Assembly (NCBI RefSeq): GCF_016086655.4 | Contig: NC_052138.2 | Coordinates: forward strand, 33,925,403-33,989,402 | DNA: 64,000 nt | Direction: 5' to 3' | Source of the DNA: Lepeophtheirus salmonis | Lineage: Eukaryota; Arthropoda; Copepoda; Siphonostomatoida; Caligidae | Shown here: positions 47,511-59,239 of the stretch, one piece after another | Position numbering within the stretch: the first letter of the stretch is position 1 | How the letters are laid out: every line of letters begins with the position of its first letter | Position numbers and translations under genes: made by a program | The notes under the pieces: model-generated | What the model saw: only the letters and a program-made list of their open reading frames with translations | What the model was told of the DNA's origin: nothing | Database searches by the model: none

Positions 47511-47849
47511 GACAAATAGGATACAGAGTGTTGTCATCAATTACACTGTTTTTGAGTCTAGTGATTTAGAATAAACCAGGGGCAAAATTTGCATTTCGTG
47601 CAAAGGAAGAGAAATATTTTTTCTCTTCTTTTTGTATTTGTATCTTCTGATGTATATTAAATGACAATAATTTATTTCAAATAGATCGCTTTATTTGAGA
47701 AAATATCAAAACTATTTGTTTGCGTATCTCAAATCACTACTACCATATATTGTATTTAATAGTATCATCTATAATTGCTTTGTAGAGTATATAGTAATAT
47801 ATAATAGATAAGATAGATAGATATAATAGAGAATGAAATAAAAGTATTA

Positions 47850-48035
47850 AAATCTATATAATAAAGCAAAGTTAGAATGTGTGAAACGGAGTCACAAGAG
47901 TATATTGTGCTCCTCGATGTATATGATATGGTTCTAAGGCTGTTGTACCTTTGAACGACTACCCTCCCCCCCCCCGTCTTTGTATCCTCTAGCCTTTCTC
48001 TCCCCGAGCCATTGACGTCCTGAGCCATCTGAACC
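47850..48035 (+). mobile_element. Helitron-like 5' segment
   Basis: Begins TCTATATAATAAAGCAAAG, nearly the same as at 12,755. It continues into a GC-richer stretch with a run of 11 Cs near 47,966. The 87-codon frame on the opposite strand (47,765-48,028) is low complexity at its end and comes from this segment, so I do not treat it as a gene. No 3' hairpin and CTAG was found nearby. Confidence 0.35.
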
Positions 48036-48039
48036 TCCT

Positions 48040-49395
48040 AGAAATTTAACACATATTACAATAAATAGCAACCATATGACCAAAACATTCAATCATTAAC
48101 AACCATACAAACGTATTTATTAATTTAAGTTACGATATATATGAATATATAACAATATTTTGAAACTTTTCATTACGAATATGTTGCTAATATTACTTCA
48201 GAAGATTTGGGGTTTTTCTATTTGACTTTTATAATTTTAAAATGAGATATTATTCATTTTTTCTTAATTATTTATTTTTTAATATTCATGACTTTATTGC
48301 ACCATATTTAAGGAGTTATCAGAAAAACTCTTATCAGATATTTTTTTATTGTGTTTATTCAAATCCGTAGAAGTTGCATTGTTATACAAAATAAATAAAT
48401 ATTATAGTTTAAATTTAATCCTTCCGACAAAAGACATCATAATAAAAATCTACATATTAATAATCTCACGCAACTATAAAAATAAACATTTTAAAATTCT
48501 AATAAAAACGAAGATAAAGTTACAAAACTAGAAAAAAAAACCACCCTGCATAATTTACAAAAAAAGTGAAAAAAAAACAAAAAACAACCAACTAACAAAA
48601 ACTAAGAACTATTTTTGCCACATTTGAACAAATTTCTTATCTCCATCCTGCGTATATTTTTTAAAGAGATTGCAGAATTGGTATCAGGGAAGTAAATGAC
48701 CCATAACCAATAAATATTGCTAGATTGGATATCTTCATAATGAGGATGTATTCTCAGATATTTATTATAGCATTATATACATACTCTTCAGTACTCAATC
48801 CATAAATTTATCTTATAAAATAACTTACTAAAAATCAATGTTTGTCAAATTTTGTCATGGGACTAAATACTCAATATTTATTGAATCTGATATTCAAGCC
48901 GGATGAGTTACAAATTTTTTGATTGATTTAAATAAGGTAATTATGATCATTTAGACCTACAAAAATCAAAATTTAACAAAAAAATACTTTCAGGTGATAC
49001 TTTATGAGGTTAAAAGGGATAACAAGTTGAAATAATCCGACCTTTTCAATACTATCAATTATAGGACTCAACAATTTTATCAGTTTACACATATGTAAAT
49101 GGCCAATTTTATAATTAGAAGTGTTTTGCAATGAAAAACCGTACCATAGTGCAGTCTGAGAGTAGCAGAGTATTCTTGAGCATATGTATGTATTACTGTT
49201 CATATAATGCAATACATATTAAATGTATAATCATTCATCATTAATCCTAAAATGCATCTAATTTGTCAATAATTATGTAATAGATTAACAACGTTTATAA
49301 ATATTACTATTTATAACATGGCTATCAACATATCATCAATATATTAACGTATTTAAGATATTATCTCACCCTAAGAAGTTGAATGAAGATTATTT
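48040..49395. other. AT-rich stretch, nothing recognised
   Basis: Frames at 48,349-48,531 (+) and 48,973-49,212 (-) show only AT-driven composition. Confidence 0.5.
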
Positions 49396-49399
49396 TTTC

Positions 49400-49660
49400 G
49401 TCTCAGTTTGTGTATCTGTTTAAAATGAGGATAACGGAAAATTTTACTGACTGATTTTGATCAGAAAACTGTATTAAGATTATTTGTGTCAACAGTAAAC
49501 GGTCATAAAGCTTTTTAGGGGTCAAGGAAATTTGTTTGTCTGTTTTTAAGTAGGATTACAGAAAAAGTTACAAACTGATTTTAGTTAAAACTTTGTAAAA
49601 AAATCATATTAGTAAGTAGCAATTACATTTTCTAATGTCAAAGGTCACAAAAACTTTAAA
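49400..49660 (+). repeat. Two diverged tandem units of about 124 bp, Helitron-like motif
   Basis: TTTGTGTATCTGTTT at 49,407 and TTTGTTTGTCTGTTT at 49,531 start two related units. Each continues with AGGAT(A/T)AC(G/A)GAAAA, ACTGATTTT and a GTCAAGG or GTCAAAGGTCAC block. The pattern of TGTCTGTTT, a GGATTAC(G)GAAAA block and CTGATTTTGAT occurs widely in arthropod genomes, often in Helitron-type repeats; this is from general knowledge. Confidence 0.5.
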
Positions 49661-50224
49661 AACGTATAATCGACTTTGCTTCAGAACAACTGAAGTACAT
49701 AACTTATAATGAATATTGATTTTAAGCAGAGGTTTGCACTCTACGGAGTGCCAATTTTCGCTAAAGAAATGTTTTAATACAAATTCTAGTTATCTCCTTC
49801 TTTTTTGAATGCGCTAATTAGAATAAATCACTGTAATGTATTCCATAATAATTTTTTAAACGATATTTTTTTGTCCTGATTTCATTTTTATAAAATGCAA
49901 TTTCATAAAACTTTCCTTCCGCTTTTTACTCACTTCATAGTTTTCTAAATAAAGTTTTTAATCAAAATTTTAATCTAAGCAGTCACTAATAATACATCAA
50001 TTTGTAATTCGATTAAAAGATAATTAATGATCAATTTGTTAGTAAATATATATTTTATTAAAAAATAATAAAATTTGTGCAAAGCATTTACAAGACTTAC
50101 AAGTATACTCTTCATACGAATTCAACATGCTCATCAATAAGATATTATTAGAAACTAAGTTAATAATAAGTGGTTGGACAAATTTCGTATCTTTTGCTTT
50201 ATTTCAATGCTTGATAAGAAGTGA

Positions 50225-50800
50225 AACAATCATCCGAATTAAGCCAAATATCAACTTCAAAATTGCGTTATCGTAGATGCTCTCGTCCCTATTTGCAAAC
50301 AACTCTGACATCCAATTTTCACATTCCTGAAATTTGTTCCCTCAAGCACGTTGGCTATAGACAAGAACAGGTGGTAGTCAGTTGGTGGAAGGTTCGGACT
50401 ATAGGGTGAATTCATAAAATCTTCCTATCCTAGCTCTCAGACTTTCTGGCACTTTATCAAAAATATGTACGTCCTGGCGTTGTCTTGATGATGTCTTGTT
50501 GTCTCCTAATCAACCGTCCTAACCGATTGTGTTCCATCACCAGCTTCAAACATTGGAGTTGTTCACAGTAAAGGCAGAAGTTAGCAAAAAAATCGCTTGA
50601 AATACTGTTGTGTAATACAAACCAAATGAGTATCAGCTCAGAATATATCATAAGCTTTCTTGGTCGCTTACGACGAGTTATTCCTTTTCAAGTAGTAAAA
50701 ATAAAAATATGGCGAATTTATTCCTTTGAGATCCCAATACTTGATAATTCACAACCAAATCGGTGCAATGCTGTCCGAAAAGGGATTGTAGAATACAACA
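50225..50800 (-). pseudogene. Mariner transposase fragment (C-terminal half)
   Basis: On the minus strand YCEQLQCLKL (about 50,550) matches the mariner block before the second Asp. HHQDNARTYIF (about 50,440-50,480) keeps the catalytic Asp in QDNAR. MNSPYSPNLPPTDYHLFLS (about 50,360-50,420) corresponds to HPPYSPDLAPSDYHLF with SPDLAP reading SPNLPP, so the third acidic residue is lost. NVLEG follows. Several frameshifts occur. The DNA-binding half is absent. The 62-codon plus frame (50,221-50,409) and 64-codon minus frame (50,457-50,651) are parts or shadows of it. Confidence 0.78.
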
Positions 50801-50869
50801 CAGAAAAGTATAAACCGATGTGTCCAATAATGAAAAAGATATATTTAATTTAAAAAAAGGGCGGGAAAT

Positions 50870-52630
50870 ACAAAATTACTTTTTCTTCAAACAAAATTTA
50901 ACTCCAATGACATTTAAAAAAAACTATATTTATATTTATACAAAGTTAAAAAGAGCAAAGCTTTTTAGGATAAAATTTATTTTTTGACATACTACTCAAC
51001 TTACAGAAGTAATATTGAGACTTGATTTTATTTAAAATATTCCAGATAATTTGCAACTTTTGACATCAATTTCATAACCCAATTAGTGAATAGTATTTTG
51101 TGATCCAATATCAATTTTATTATAGTTTTAATTATTTATTCAACTGAGGGAGCACTCTGGTGCATGTTGAAACAATAGCAATTATCGATAAATATCAATT
51201 TTCATTGGTATAACTGAAACAAAACTTTTTTTTACCAGAACCTTATTTGATTCGTGATCAAATATATAATTTCTATTCATTAAATATTTAAGGTTTAGGT
51301 ATTATTTCCCCCCCTAATTTTATTTATTTATTTATTATAGACATGTGTTTCAATTGCTCAACTACTGTGTATCAACATGCCCCCAGTTACTCTTTGACAT
51401 GAAAAGTTAGAAGAAAATTAATGAACGCGAAAAAAAAAATTCCGGAAGTGTAAATTTAGAAAAGGTCTCAAAGTTCATAGCTATGTTTCAAGTAGCAAAT
51501 AATCGTGGTTATTCCACAAAAGCTCTTATTTATAAAAAATAGAAAATTATTAGACAAATGATGTTATTTCGACTTACTTGTGTGTCAACATGCTCATTTT
51601 GGTTCCGATATATATTCAAAACTGATTAATTGACTTTGATATACCTACATATATATTGAAATATTATTCAATTTGGATATTCTTACTAAACATAAAGCAA
51701 TGTTTCCCTAGAGCAATTGTCCTAGACCCAAAAATCAATAAAAAGAATCAATTTATTTATTTTCAGGGAAACATCAAATCTAAAACTAAAAAAAATACTT
51801 AAATAAAAGATTTGTATTCTAAAAAACTTTATGCAAAATATTCTAAAATGTGCAGTAGGATTACTATAATTCTAACTGATTCAATAAGTACAATGAATAT
51901 TTTTTAACATCAGTAATATTTTTTTATAATGTAATCTACTAACTACTTTTTATTTTAGAACATGACATTCGGTCACAAACAAATATCAATGTGTGTATTC
52001 AATCTTGTGTATTTGATATTTAACATTGTATATGTATTATATAAATAAAATACATAGAAAATAAAAATTTATTTGCTCATAATGGTTTTTAATTTATTAT
52101 CAATGATTTTAGCAATTTGAGAATCTTACAATTTATTGCTTATTTTGTTATAAAAGGTACAATGAATATTTAAAAAAATAATTATTTCAAGCAAATTCAT
52201 GGTTTAAAAAAATATTTAAATCTATAACTTATTGTATTTATTATAAAATATAATAAAATTATATTATGTTAATGTACATCATAATTACTACTTTTAATTT
52301 CATTCAGAGTACTTTGGGTACTTACTGACATAGCTTACTCAAAATTACTTTTTTTCAAACACTTCATACCACTTCACAATTTTTAAAGGAAGGAAAAAGT
52401 ATATTATAATATTACTGTGGAGATTGGTAATTTCAAAAGATTCTATTTGATAAAATTAACAAAAGCGAACGGTTTATAGTCTATAATTAATATTTTTAAT
52501 GTGTTTTTCTGACAAAATTTAATGACACTTAAAAATAATAAAATTTACTAGGTTTGACCAATCTTTGTAAAATAAAATAGACTTATATTTTTTTTATGCA
52601 ATTGCATACCATATATATATTGTTTAAAAT
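50870..52630. other. AT-rich stretch, nothing recognised
   Basis: No motif or supported frame. Confidence 0.5.
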
Positions 52631-52634
52631 GTTA

Positions 52635-52960
52635 TAATGGAAGTACCTAGCTCTTTAAGAAATCCAGGTATGTGACATTATTGATAATTACACCATCTGG
52701 AATATGGAAAGAGGTTAATGTCTTTCAGTTTAATGCAAGTGCATCCCACACCATGATCAAAGCTAGTTTTTGGGTGGGATACACGTTCCTAATCCACTGA
52801 GAGATGCTGGAATGATCAAATCCTTAAAAATTCTTGCAACAGATTGGTTGTCAATTTGCTAAACGGATCTGTAGGGGTCCATCTGAAATGTTTAGACAGT
52901 AAAAAGTTAGTTCATCATTAGTGTGCTCAGAATGGAGGTCTACCATTGAGAATGTCGTCC
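52635..52960 (-). pseudogene. maT/Tc1-like transposase fragment (core)
   Basis: On the minus strand LALIMVWDALALN (52,729-52,765) matches the PASVMVWGA(V/M) block between the first and second catalytic acids. After one stop, FHIPDGVIINN and TYLDFLKS (about 52,653-52,700) match FIPEGVKVN..YLDFLK. The LPL that follows matches VLPW. Both catalytic ends lie outside. It adjoins a LINE fragment in the opposite orientation. Confidence 0.65.
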
Positions 52961-53159
52961 CCTTTACTAGCTTCTAACAAGCCACTGAATTATAATCTTG
53001 GACTGAACAGTAAGAGTGAGTTTTTTATAAATGCAGGGATGACTTCCCTAAATCAATGTATTTGAAAATAGATCCCTGTGTTGAATAAATTATTTCTAAA
53101 CCATAGATCATGGTGTATGTTCTCAGAACGAGATTTAAATAGTAATTATCTCGGTCGTC

Positions 53160-53690
53160 CGATCCCTGCTTTAATGGCCTTATAAGTCAAACCAAACAAA
53201 ATGATTAAGCAAGATTCCAGTATTAGTATTGTAATGAAGAGAAGAAACCCATCATCTATCACCCAGCCAAGGTTTAACAGACTTAGTCTGAGAGATAGCA
53301 TGGAACATAGGGATCCAAAAGCCATTTAAAAAAATTCCTCCACTGATACACGTCAAAGGGGTTAAGGGATAAATTAGGAACGTCCTGTATTTTTACAAAC
53401 AAGACCCGAGTAGACCCCAAAGAGAGAAATTGTTATTTTTGCCATAAATAGTTGGAGACCTTGGTTCATCTATTCTACGAAAGTGTAAGAATTACACCAA
53501 TTCTTCAGACGATGGAGTAAAAGATCTGGATGAACTTTAATGCGAGACAGAGTCCTTCAAATTGGCTCATTGTAGCATCCTCACTGTTTAAGAATAGGTG
53601 GAAGATTGAGTTGCTGATCTCTAAATTACAAAGCATAATATACACAGTGAAGCACAAGAACCAAGTGCTTCCTTGTCTTAATCTTTAATC
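53160..53690 (+). pseudogene. LINE (non-LTR retrotransposon) C-terminal fragment
   Basis: The plus strand reads through two stops in one frame from about 53,415 to a TAA ending at 53,688. The block CYFCHK...ETLVHLFYESV (53,431-53,485) has the Cys-x2-Cys...His-x4 layout of the zinc-ribbon-like tail of many LINEs, with Ser replacing the last Cys. It is followed by a hydrophobic ...SNWLIVASSLFKNRW segment and a basic tail. The segment before it (TSCIFTNKTRVDP) fits the same region of related elements. The reverse transcriptase domain is not present. Confidence 0.6.
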
Positions 53691-53699
53691 TTAAAAATC

Positions 53700-54620
53700 A
53701 TCTCTACCGATGGAAATACTAATACACAATGTAGAATATCTACTAATAATTATTTGTTGGAACTAGCTCAAGATCTCCTCTTCATGATATGATTTACTTA
53801 TCACATATAATGATTTGCCAATTTTCTTTTTTTTTAATTTCACCTTATGTCATTGTCTTAATTTTATTTGAGCATGCAAATGACATTTCTTTGTTATTTT
53901 TTCTATTTGTTTTTAACCAGAAATGGTTATAAGGTTTTGGTAGATTTATAAATGTATTGTTTAGAATGTAAAAATGTCTCTCCCCTATTGAAAGGATAGA
54001 GAGACAGAGAGAAAAAGAAGATATTCCTCCAGGTTATTTTATATCTCATAAGTCATCCTTGCACGAGGACAGAATGCTGACTAAAGCATTTTTAATTCAG
54101 AAAAAATTTATATTTAATATCGAAAACCTAGAAAAAATCTTTTGAAAATGGTAACACTTATTCTAAACTACTACGCTCTAACTGGATTTGCAAAGTGCTC
54201 TGATGTTTCGAAATGTTTTCATCTTGCAACTTCCCTATCACATAACGAAAAAGTCTAAGTATAAATTATTTCTTTGCTCACTATGAAAACATATTTGGTA
54301 GATGAAGATTCCTAAGTTCTATAAGTCGTAGAATCAAGTTTGATATATACCTTCAATGTAAAAATAATTATTATTATTCATAAAGAAAATATTATTATAT
54401 TTTTATGCGATCCGCATTATGTTACACAAACTTAAATAGAATAACAAATTAGGTGAATTTTCATTCTTTCATATGTGATATTTTTTCTCTATTTTTTAAA
54501 TGAATACAGGAACATACAGCGTTTATCATTTTTTACAAGAGACAGATTTAACTTTAGGAATATATATTCATGAATAACAGTATTATATAACCTGTGTATA
54601 TTTTATAATAACCTTTTTTT
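53700..54620. other. AT-rich stretch, nothing recognised
   Basis: No motif or supported frame. Confidence 0.45.
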
Positions 54621-54621
54621 T

Positions 54622-55830
54622 TTGTTTATAAAGAAGCTTAGTATATTATGGAATAACTTATTTTTACAGACAAGAAATTTTAAAAGAATAAAATATCGAA
54701 GACACATGAAAAACTTCATTAATTATCTTTAAAAAACAACAACAAAACACATTTTATTACTATACCGTACTAACCCCGTACTGTGAAGGACGTATCGTCC
54801 TAGCCCTCATATATACAAGGTGTATTAAAAAGAAATCCCTTATTTTTGTCTTCATATGTGATGCTACTAAATAAAACAAACATAATGAAGAGTAGGGATT
54901 GTTAACTCATTTTCACTTTTTTGTGTTCCATTTTGCTTACAAAAGGGATATTTAAATACGTGTTTTTTGTTGGAAAATGCTTAACATGTAAGATAAATTT
55001 TATTCTATGAAATTTTTTCAGCCAATTTACCCTATCAATGAGGCAAGCTGGTTCAATCTTTTGTATAAATAATTGTAGAAAAAAAAATACTGTTGATTAT
55101 AATTTAAAAAATATCTATATAAATCAAATGCTATTGTATAACACTAACTAATTTGTATATGAGTTATTCCATGGAAAATTTACATTCAATTTTTTGTCTC
55201 CAACGAGTAAAGAGTTCGATATATTCAAATAACATATTATTAGGAATCTGAAAAACGAAATATTTAGATTTTTAATTCAATACAACTCTGAGTTTTGAGG
55301 ATGAATTTGATCAAAAATTACCCTGAACACCTTTGCGTTTTGTTTTGTAACTTTTATTTTAGAGAAGCTTAGTACATTAAGGAATAACTTACTTTTACAG
55401 ACAAGAAATTATTCAAGAATAAAATTTTAAAAAAAACATGAAAAATTACATTTATGAGATTAAAAAAATAAAAATAGACATTTTACGATTATACAGTACT
55501 GAACCGTGAACCGTGAAGGGGGTACCGTCGAAGCCCTAATATGTATAAGTTACAGTAAAAAGAAATCCCTTATTTTTTTTTCATTGATGTTGATCTGATT
55601 GCCAATCAAAACAGTCCATAGTCATGAGTATTTCCATGGAAAATTTAAGCTCCATTTTTTGTCTCCAATTTGTAACAAGTTTGATATATTCAAATAACAT
55701 ATTATTAGAAATCTAAAAATGAAATATTTGGATTTGTAAACTCAATCCAACTCTTAGTTCTGAGCTCGACTACATTATGAATTTGAAAAATTACTCTAAA
55801 ACCCTTTGCGTTTTGAATTGTAACCTACCT
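54622..55830 (+). repeat. Imperfect tandem duplication, period about 740 bp
   Basis: Unit 1 (about 54,622-55,356) and unit 2 (about 55,357-55,830) share GAAGCTTAGTA, TTTTACAGACAAGAAATT, a GTGAAGG..GTA(C/T)CGTC block, AAAAAGAAATCCCTTATTTT, TTCCATGGAAAATTTA, GATATATTCAAATAACATAT and CTTTGCGTTTTG in that order. The last three blocks come much sooner in unit 2, so about 270 bases were lost from its middle. No terminal inverted repeats or coding motifs were seen. Confidence 0.8.
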
Positions 55831-55839
55831 ATTGAACTG

Positions 55840-57200
55840 ATCGATGTAGATAATACAAAAAAAACTTACATCTTTATTCTAAAATTACTTTCTAAGAAAA
55901 TAAAATATAAGATAATATACATATTTTTTTATCTTAAATATCTCAAATAAACTCAAACCAATATATCATTGTAAAAAGAAGAATATGAGAGTGGAAGACC
56001 GATGGATCTCTCCATTAACATCTTTTCATATCATAATAGTGTAGCTTTCGTAACCTCTCCTCCATCAATTACTCAAAGTGATTCAAAATACAGAACAATA
56101 TTTCAATATATAAATATTTAATTGTAATGAATTTTAACACGGCATTAAGTTAGAAGTGTGATATTTTACTTAAAATATAGTATTTGATTTATTTAAGTAA
56201 ATAATGATGGGTAAGATTTAAATTACACCAGGTTGCCGTACTAGCTACAGAACAATCAATTTCAAAATTATCAAAACTGGACCTGGTAACATAGTGAAAC
56301 AACCTTTTTCAAAATTAAGAATCTTTAGAATATTCTTTCACTTTATTAGCTTATTTTTACAGTAAGATCCAAAGCTTGTCTTTCCTCATATCAGTTCCTT
56401 AAGGAGAATGACTTTTTTTCGCCACCCCCTTAAAAAAAGATTTTGTGGAAGACAAATGGGCTTAGAAGATTTGAAAGATGTAATTAGTTTATTGGCATAT
56501 ATGTATTGAGTTGTATAATTTAATTTCAAATAACATTTTTTTTTTCAATACTTCACTTTAAATCGAAACACGAGTAGTTCTTTAAAAATGTATCCACCCC
56601 AACATTGAAATATGTATTTATTAAATATACAACTTTATTTGTTCTTGGTACATAGTGGATAGAGCATATGGTACTTTAAGCCTCAGTAAACTAATTAAAT
56701 ACTGTTTTACTATATAACTTTATATGGAAAATAATAGTTGGCAAAAAGAAATTATATTTTGTTGACAGTAGAGGATAGACTTTTTCTCAACAAACAAAAT
56801 GTTATACACATAGAAATGTTTTATACAGAATTAAACATTTTCAAGATCCTTACTGTCTCCCCTTTTCACATAATCATTAATCAAGAATTTGAAAATTGTT
56901 TATAACTCAGAAACTTATTCATTGAATTAGAATTATTTTTATAAATTTAGTTCAAGTTCAAAAAATCCACTTTCAGAAGACTTATAAGAGCCTCAGCTAG
57001 CAAAAAGTATAATTTTCCATGTTTTCATGTTATTTACGATTGTACATTCTACATATGTACATGAATAATTGTTGGGGAAAGAAAGTTTTTTTCCCTACAG
57101 TCTGTATATCAAACTCTTTAAATAAAAAAATGTAAAAAAATGTATTTCATGTTTAAATTAAAGAACATTTCCAGATAACATATCATAAACTTTCTTAACG
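55840..57200. other. AT-rich stretch, nothing recognised
   Basis: No motif or supported frame. Confidence 0.5.
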
Positions 57201-57297
57201 TACGTAACTTGAGAGTGTTGAGACGTCGATTTGGTAATAATGTATTTATATTATATAAAAAATATGTTATTCCATGTTTCATTGTGAGTAACTACAG

Positions 57298-57465
57298 GGT
57301 CTCACAGACAAATTCGGAGGAAGGTTTGGCCTCATCAAGATGCCTGACAGAGTCATTGAAGTTGAATTATCCAATTTTTATAATCTTAGCAGATATTTAA
57401 CCCGAATTTTGCCACAAAATATCATGAAAAACCAAGAAAGTGATACAAGGAGCAACTATTCCTAA
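57298..57465 (+). CDS. Candidate terminal exon, product unknown
   Basis: After an acceptor (CATTGTGAGTAACTACAG, AG at 57,296-57,297) a frame of 55 codons runs to a TAA at 57,463-57,465. The peptide is clearly protein-like: GLTDKFGGRFGLIKMPDR, then VIEVELSNFYNLSRYL and TRILPQN, with a polar tail. An AATAAA occurs about 285 bases downstream near 57,750. A donor GTAATA at about 57,234 would give a 65 bp intron, but the frame before it does not join in phase, so the upstream exon is unsettled. The 63-codon ATG frame covering this area (57,209-57,400) is a different frame. No family recognised. Confidence 0.42.
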   Translation, partial: GLTDKFGGRFGLIKMPDRVIEVELSNFYNLSRYLTRILPQNIMKNQESDTRSNYS

Positions 57466-57469
57466 ATTA

Positions 57470-58350
57470 TTGTGTATAACATTTTTGTACATTTTTGCTA
57501 AAATGAAAAGGCATTTTTTGGCTTTGTTGCATATGTACAACAAAGAAAATACATGGATAAACTTTATTTCCTTTTAATGAGCAAGTTTAAAAAGGCATAT
57601 GGGACAATCAACATTATTTGATAAGTTATTTTACAAATATGCAGAAGCGGGAATCTGATCCCGTCAAATAGGCTTGTTCCTGCTTCAAGTTAGGACCAAA
57701 TGCGTGGAGGAGTCTGATGGGAAGGATATTTCTTTGTTTATATTGTCAAATAAAGGCAATATACTTTAACAATGTTTATCTCTTTATTAATTTGGGATGA
57801 AGCCAATCTTTCTCCGGATTTATCTGTTCGACCCTGTACATAAACTATGCAATTATATTTATAAATTAACTTATTTAACAATGTTTTTCTCCAAAATGCA
57901 TTTTAAAACCTTCTCATTACAATATAATACAATTTAAATTATTTTCAAATATCCAAAAATATCTCGTTTGTATATTTGAAACTGTTTTTCTATCAATATT
58001 AGATGAATTTTGCTAATTATCATAAGAAATGCTAGGTATTTATTTTTTCGGCCTTTTTCAAGTGTTAAACTTTCTTTCCATATCCTTATAATTAAAAATT
58101 ATTTTCTGTTTGGATAATCGATAAGGAGGATTGAAACTGTATCGAGAATAAATAATTTAAAAATTGAATTAATGAATAATTACAAAAACTGTTTGAGTAA
58201 TTACAAAATAAGTATTGTAAGTGGAATAAGACATTTATTATTGCGTCATTATATTCAATAATATGCAGTTAATCAAATAGGGCATCCTTAAAAAAATTAT
58301 CATAATCATAAACGACGATGGTTCTAAATTAAATACTGCAATAAGTAGAT
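57470..58350. other. AT-rich stretch, no supported gene
   Basis: A short GC-richer piece at 57,640-57,760 follows an acceptor-like TACAAATATGCAG, but no frame stays open long enough to call. Confidence 0.4.
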
Positions 58351-58353
58351 AAT

Positions 58354-59065
58354 AGGCTGGAAAAAAAGTAATTTCGTATACCCAACTTTTTTTAAAAAGT
58401 AATTATATCTTGTATATTATTGGCAATATCGTATCATACAACAATGGGATGTAATGGTCCAAGTTTGTACAATAACCTTTTTAGAAAGTATTGCACATGG
58501 TAAGTTTCGACGTAAATTATCATACATCGAGTTTGGAGGTCTCTTATGAAGAAATTAACCATATTTCCCATTAGTACTACATGAATGGGAAAAGGATGTT
58601 GGAAGATACCAAAAACATTTGCAATGTTTACAAAGCCGATACTCCTACAGTTTGTTTAGTGCAACAGTGGTTTAAGCCATCTTTGTAGTAGATTTCAACA
58701 AGGCATCATACACTCACAGGCATATCGTCAAAAATGTGAATAAAATCATGGAAAATATCGTGATTGCCAAGGATATGAACATCGATCATTATACTGTTTT
58801 GAACAATTTTTAGTAGGCTAGATACAAAAAGAAACTGGAATAGGAGAGGAATTGTATTTCAGCTAGACATCACTAGGGGGCAATCATCTTTGATGAAGCG
58901 CCAGAACCCTGGGAGCAGGAATGGGCAGTTCTTATGCATCCACTCTACATTGTTGATCTGACATCCAGTGAATATAAGAATAGTTTGACATAATTTGACT
59001 TGCCGGTATGTTAAAAAAAGTAACTGAAAATGAACTTGGTCACCCTCACAAATTGAAGAATGTTG
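58354..59065 (+). mobile_element. Mariner transposon, left end kept, right end lost
   Basis: The left terminal inverted repeat, AGGCTGGAAAAAAAGTAATT then TCGTAT from about 58,355, is preceded by TA and is typical of mariner elements. The body contains a transposase remnant. After it comes a SINE-like repeat and no matching right terminal repeat, so the 3' end was deleted or replaced. Confidence 0.75.
58590..58975 (+). pseudogene. Mariner transposase pseudogene with internal deletion
   Basis: The blocks are, in order, KNICNVYKADTPTV and QQWFK (about 58,608-58,676), NIDHYTVLN and ARYKKKLE (about 58,780-58,838), IVFQLDITRGQ (about 58,850, second catalytic Asp in the QDNARPH position), then WEQEWAVLMHPLYIVDLTSS (about 58,910-58,970) matching GWEVLMHPPYSPDLAPS with its third Asp. 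The long stretch with the first catalytic Asp, between KKLE and the QDN block, is missing. Stops and frameshifts also occur. Confidence 0.82.
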
Positions 59066-59079
59066 GGAGTAGAGCAGCT

Positions 59080-59235
59080 GAGATGTCACGGTGATTCATT
59101 GGATAAGATGCGAGAACTATGAAATAAAGGAAATAAACACGAACCCCACACCGCATCTAGCAATGATATAGGCAGGAATAAGTACGATGTCGATCCTGAA
59201 TTCAGCTTTGAGTCCATAAGTCTAATAACTCTCCA
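59080..59235 (+). repeat. SINE-like dispersed repeat, copy 5 of 5
   Basis: The head CGGTGATTCATTGGATAAGA and ACACGAACCCCACACCG have A-box- and B-box-like strings of a tRNA. The body TATAGGCAGGAATAAGTACG and ATGTCGATCCTGAATTCAGC matches the 18.9 kb copy, and the TTTGAGTCCATAAGTC end matches the minus-strand copies (CTCTGAGTCCAAC). It lies directly after the mariner remnant and may have inserted into it. Confidence 0.6.
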
Positions 59236-59239
59236 AAAA

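Noticed and set aside
47765..48028. 87-codon minus-strand frame starting MAQDVNGSGRERLEDTKTGG
   Set aside because: Lies on a Helitron-like repeat segment with a C-run and an AT-rich tail; no gene family and a low-complexity C-terminus.
54810..54850. TACAAGGTGTATTAAAAAGAA as a mariner terminal repeat
   Set aside because: It recurs only in the tandem duplication (55,545 region) without an inverted partner or transposase blocks.
58859..59089. 76-codon minus-strand frame
   Set aside because: Antisense to the mariner C-terminal blocks and the start of the SINE-like copy.
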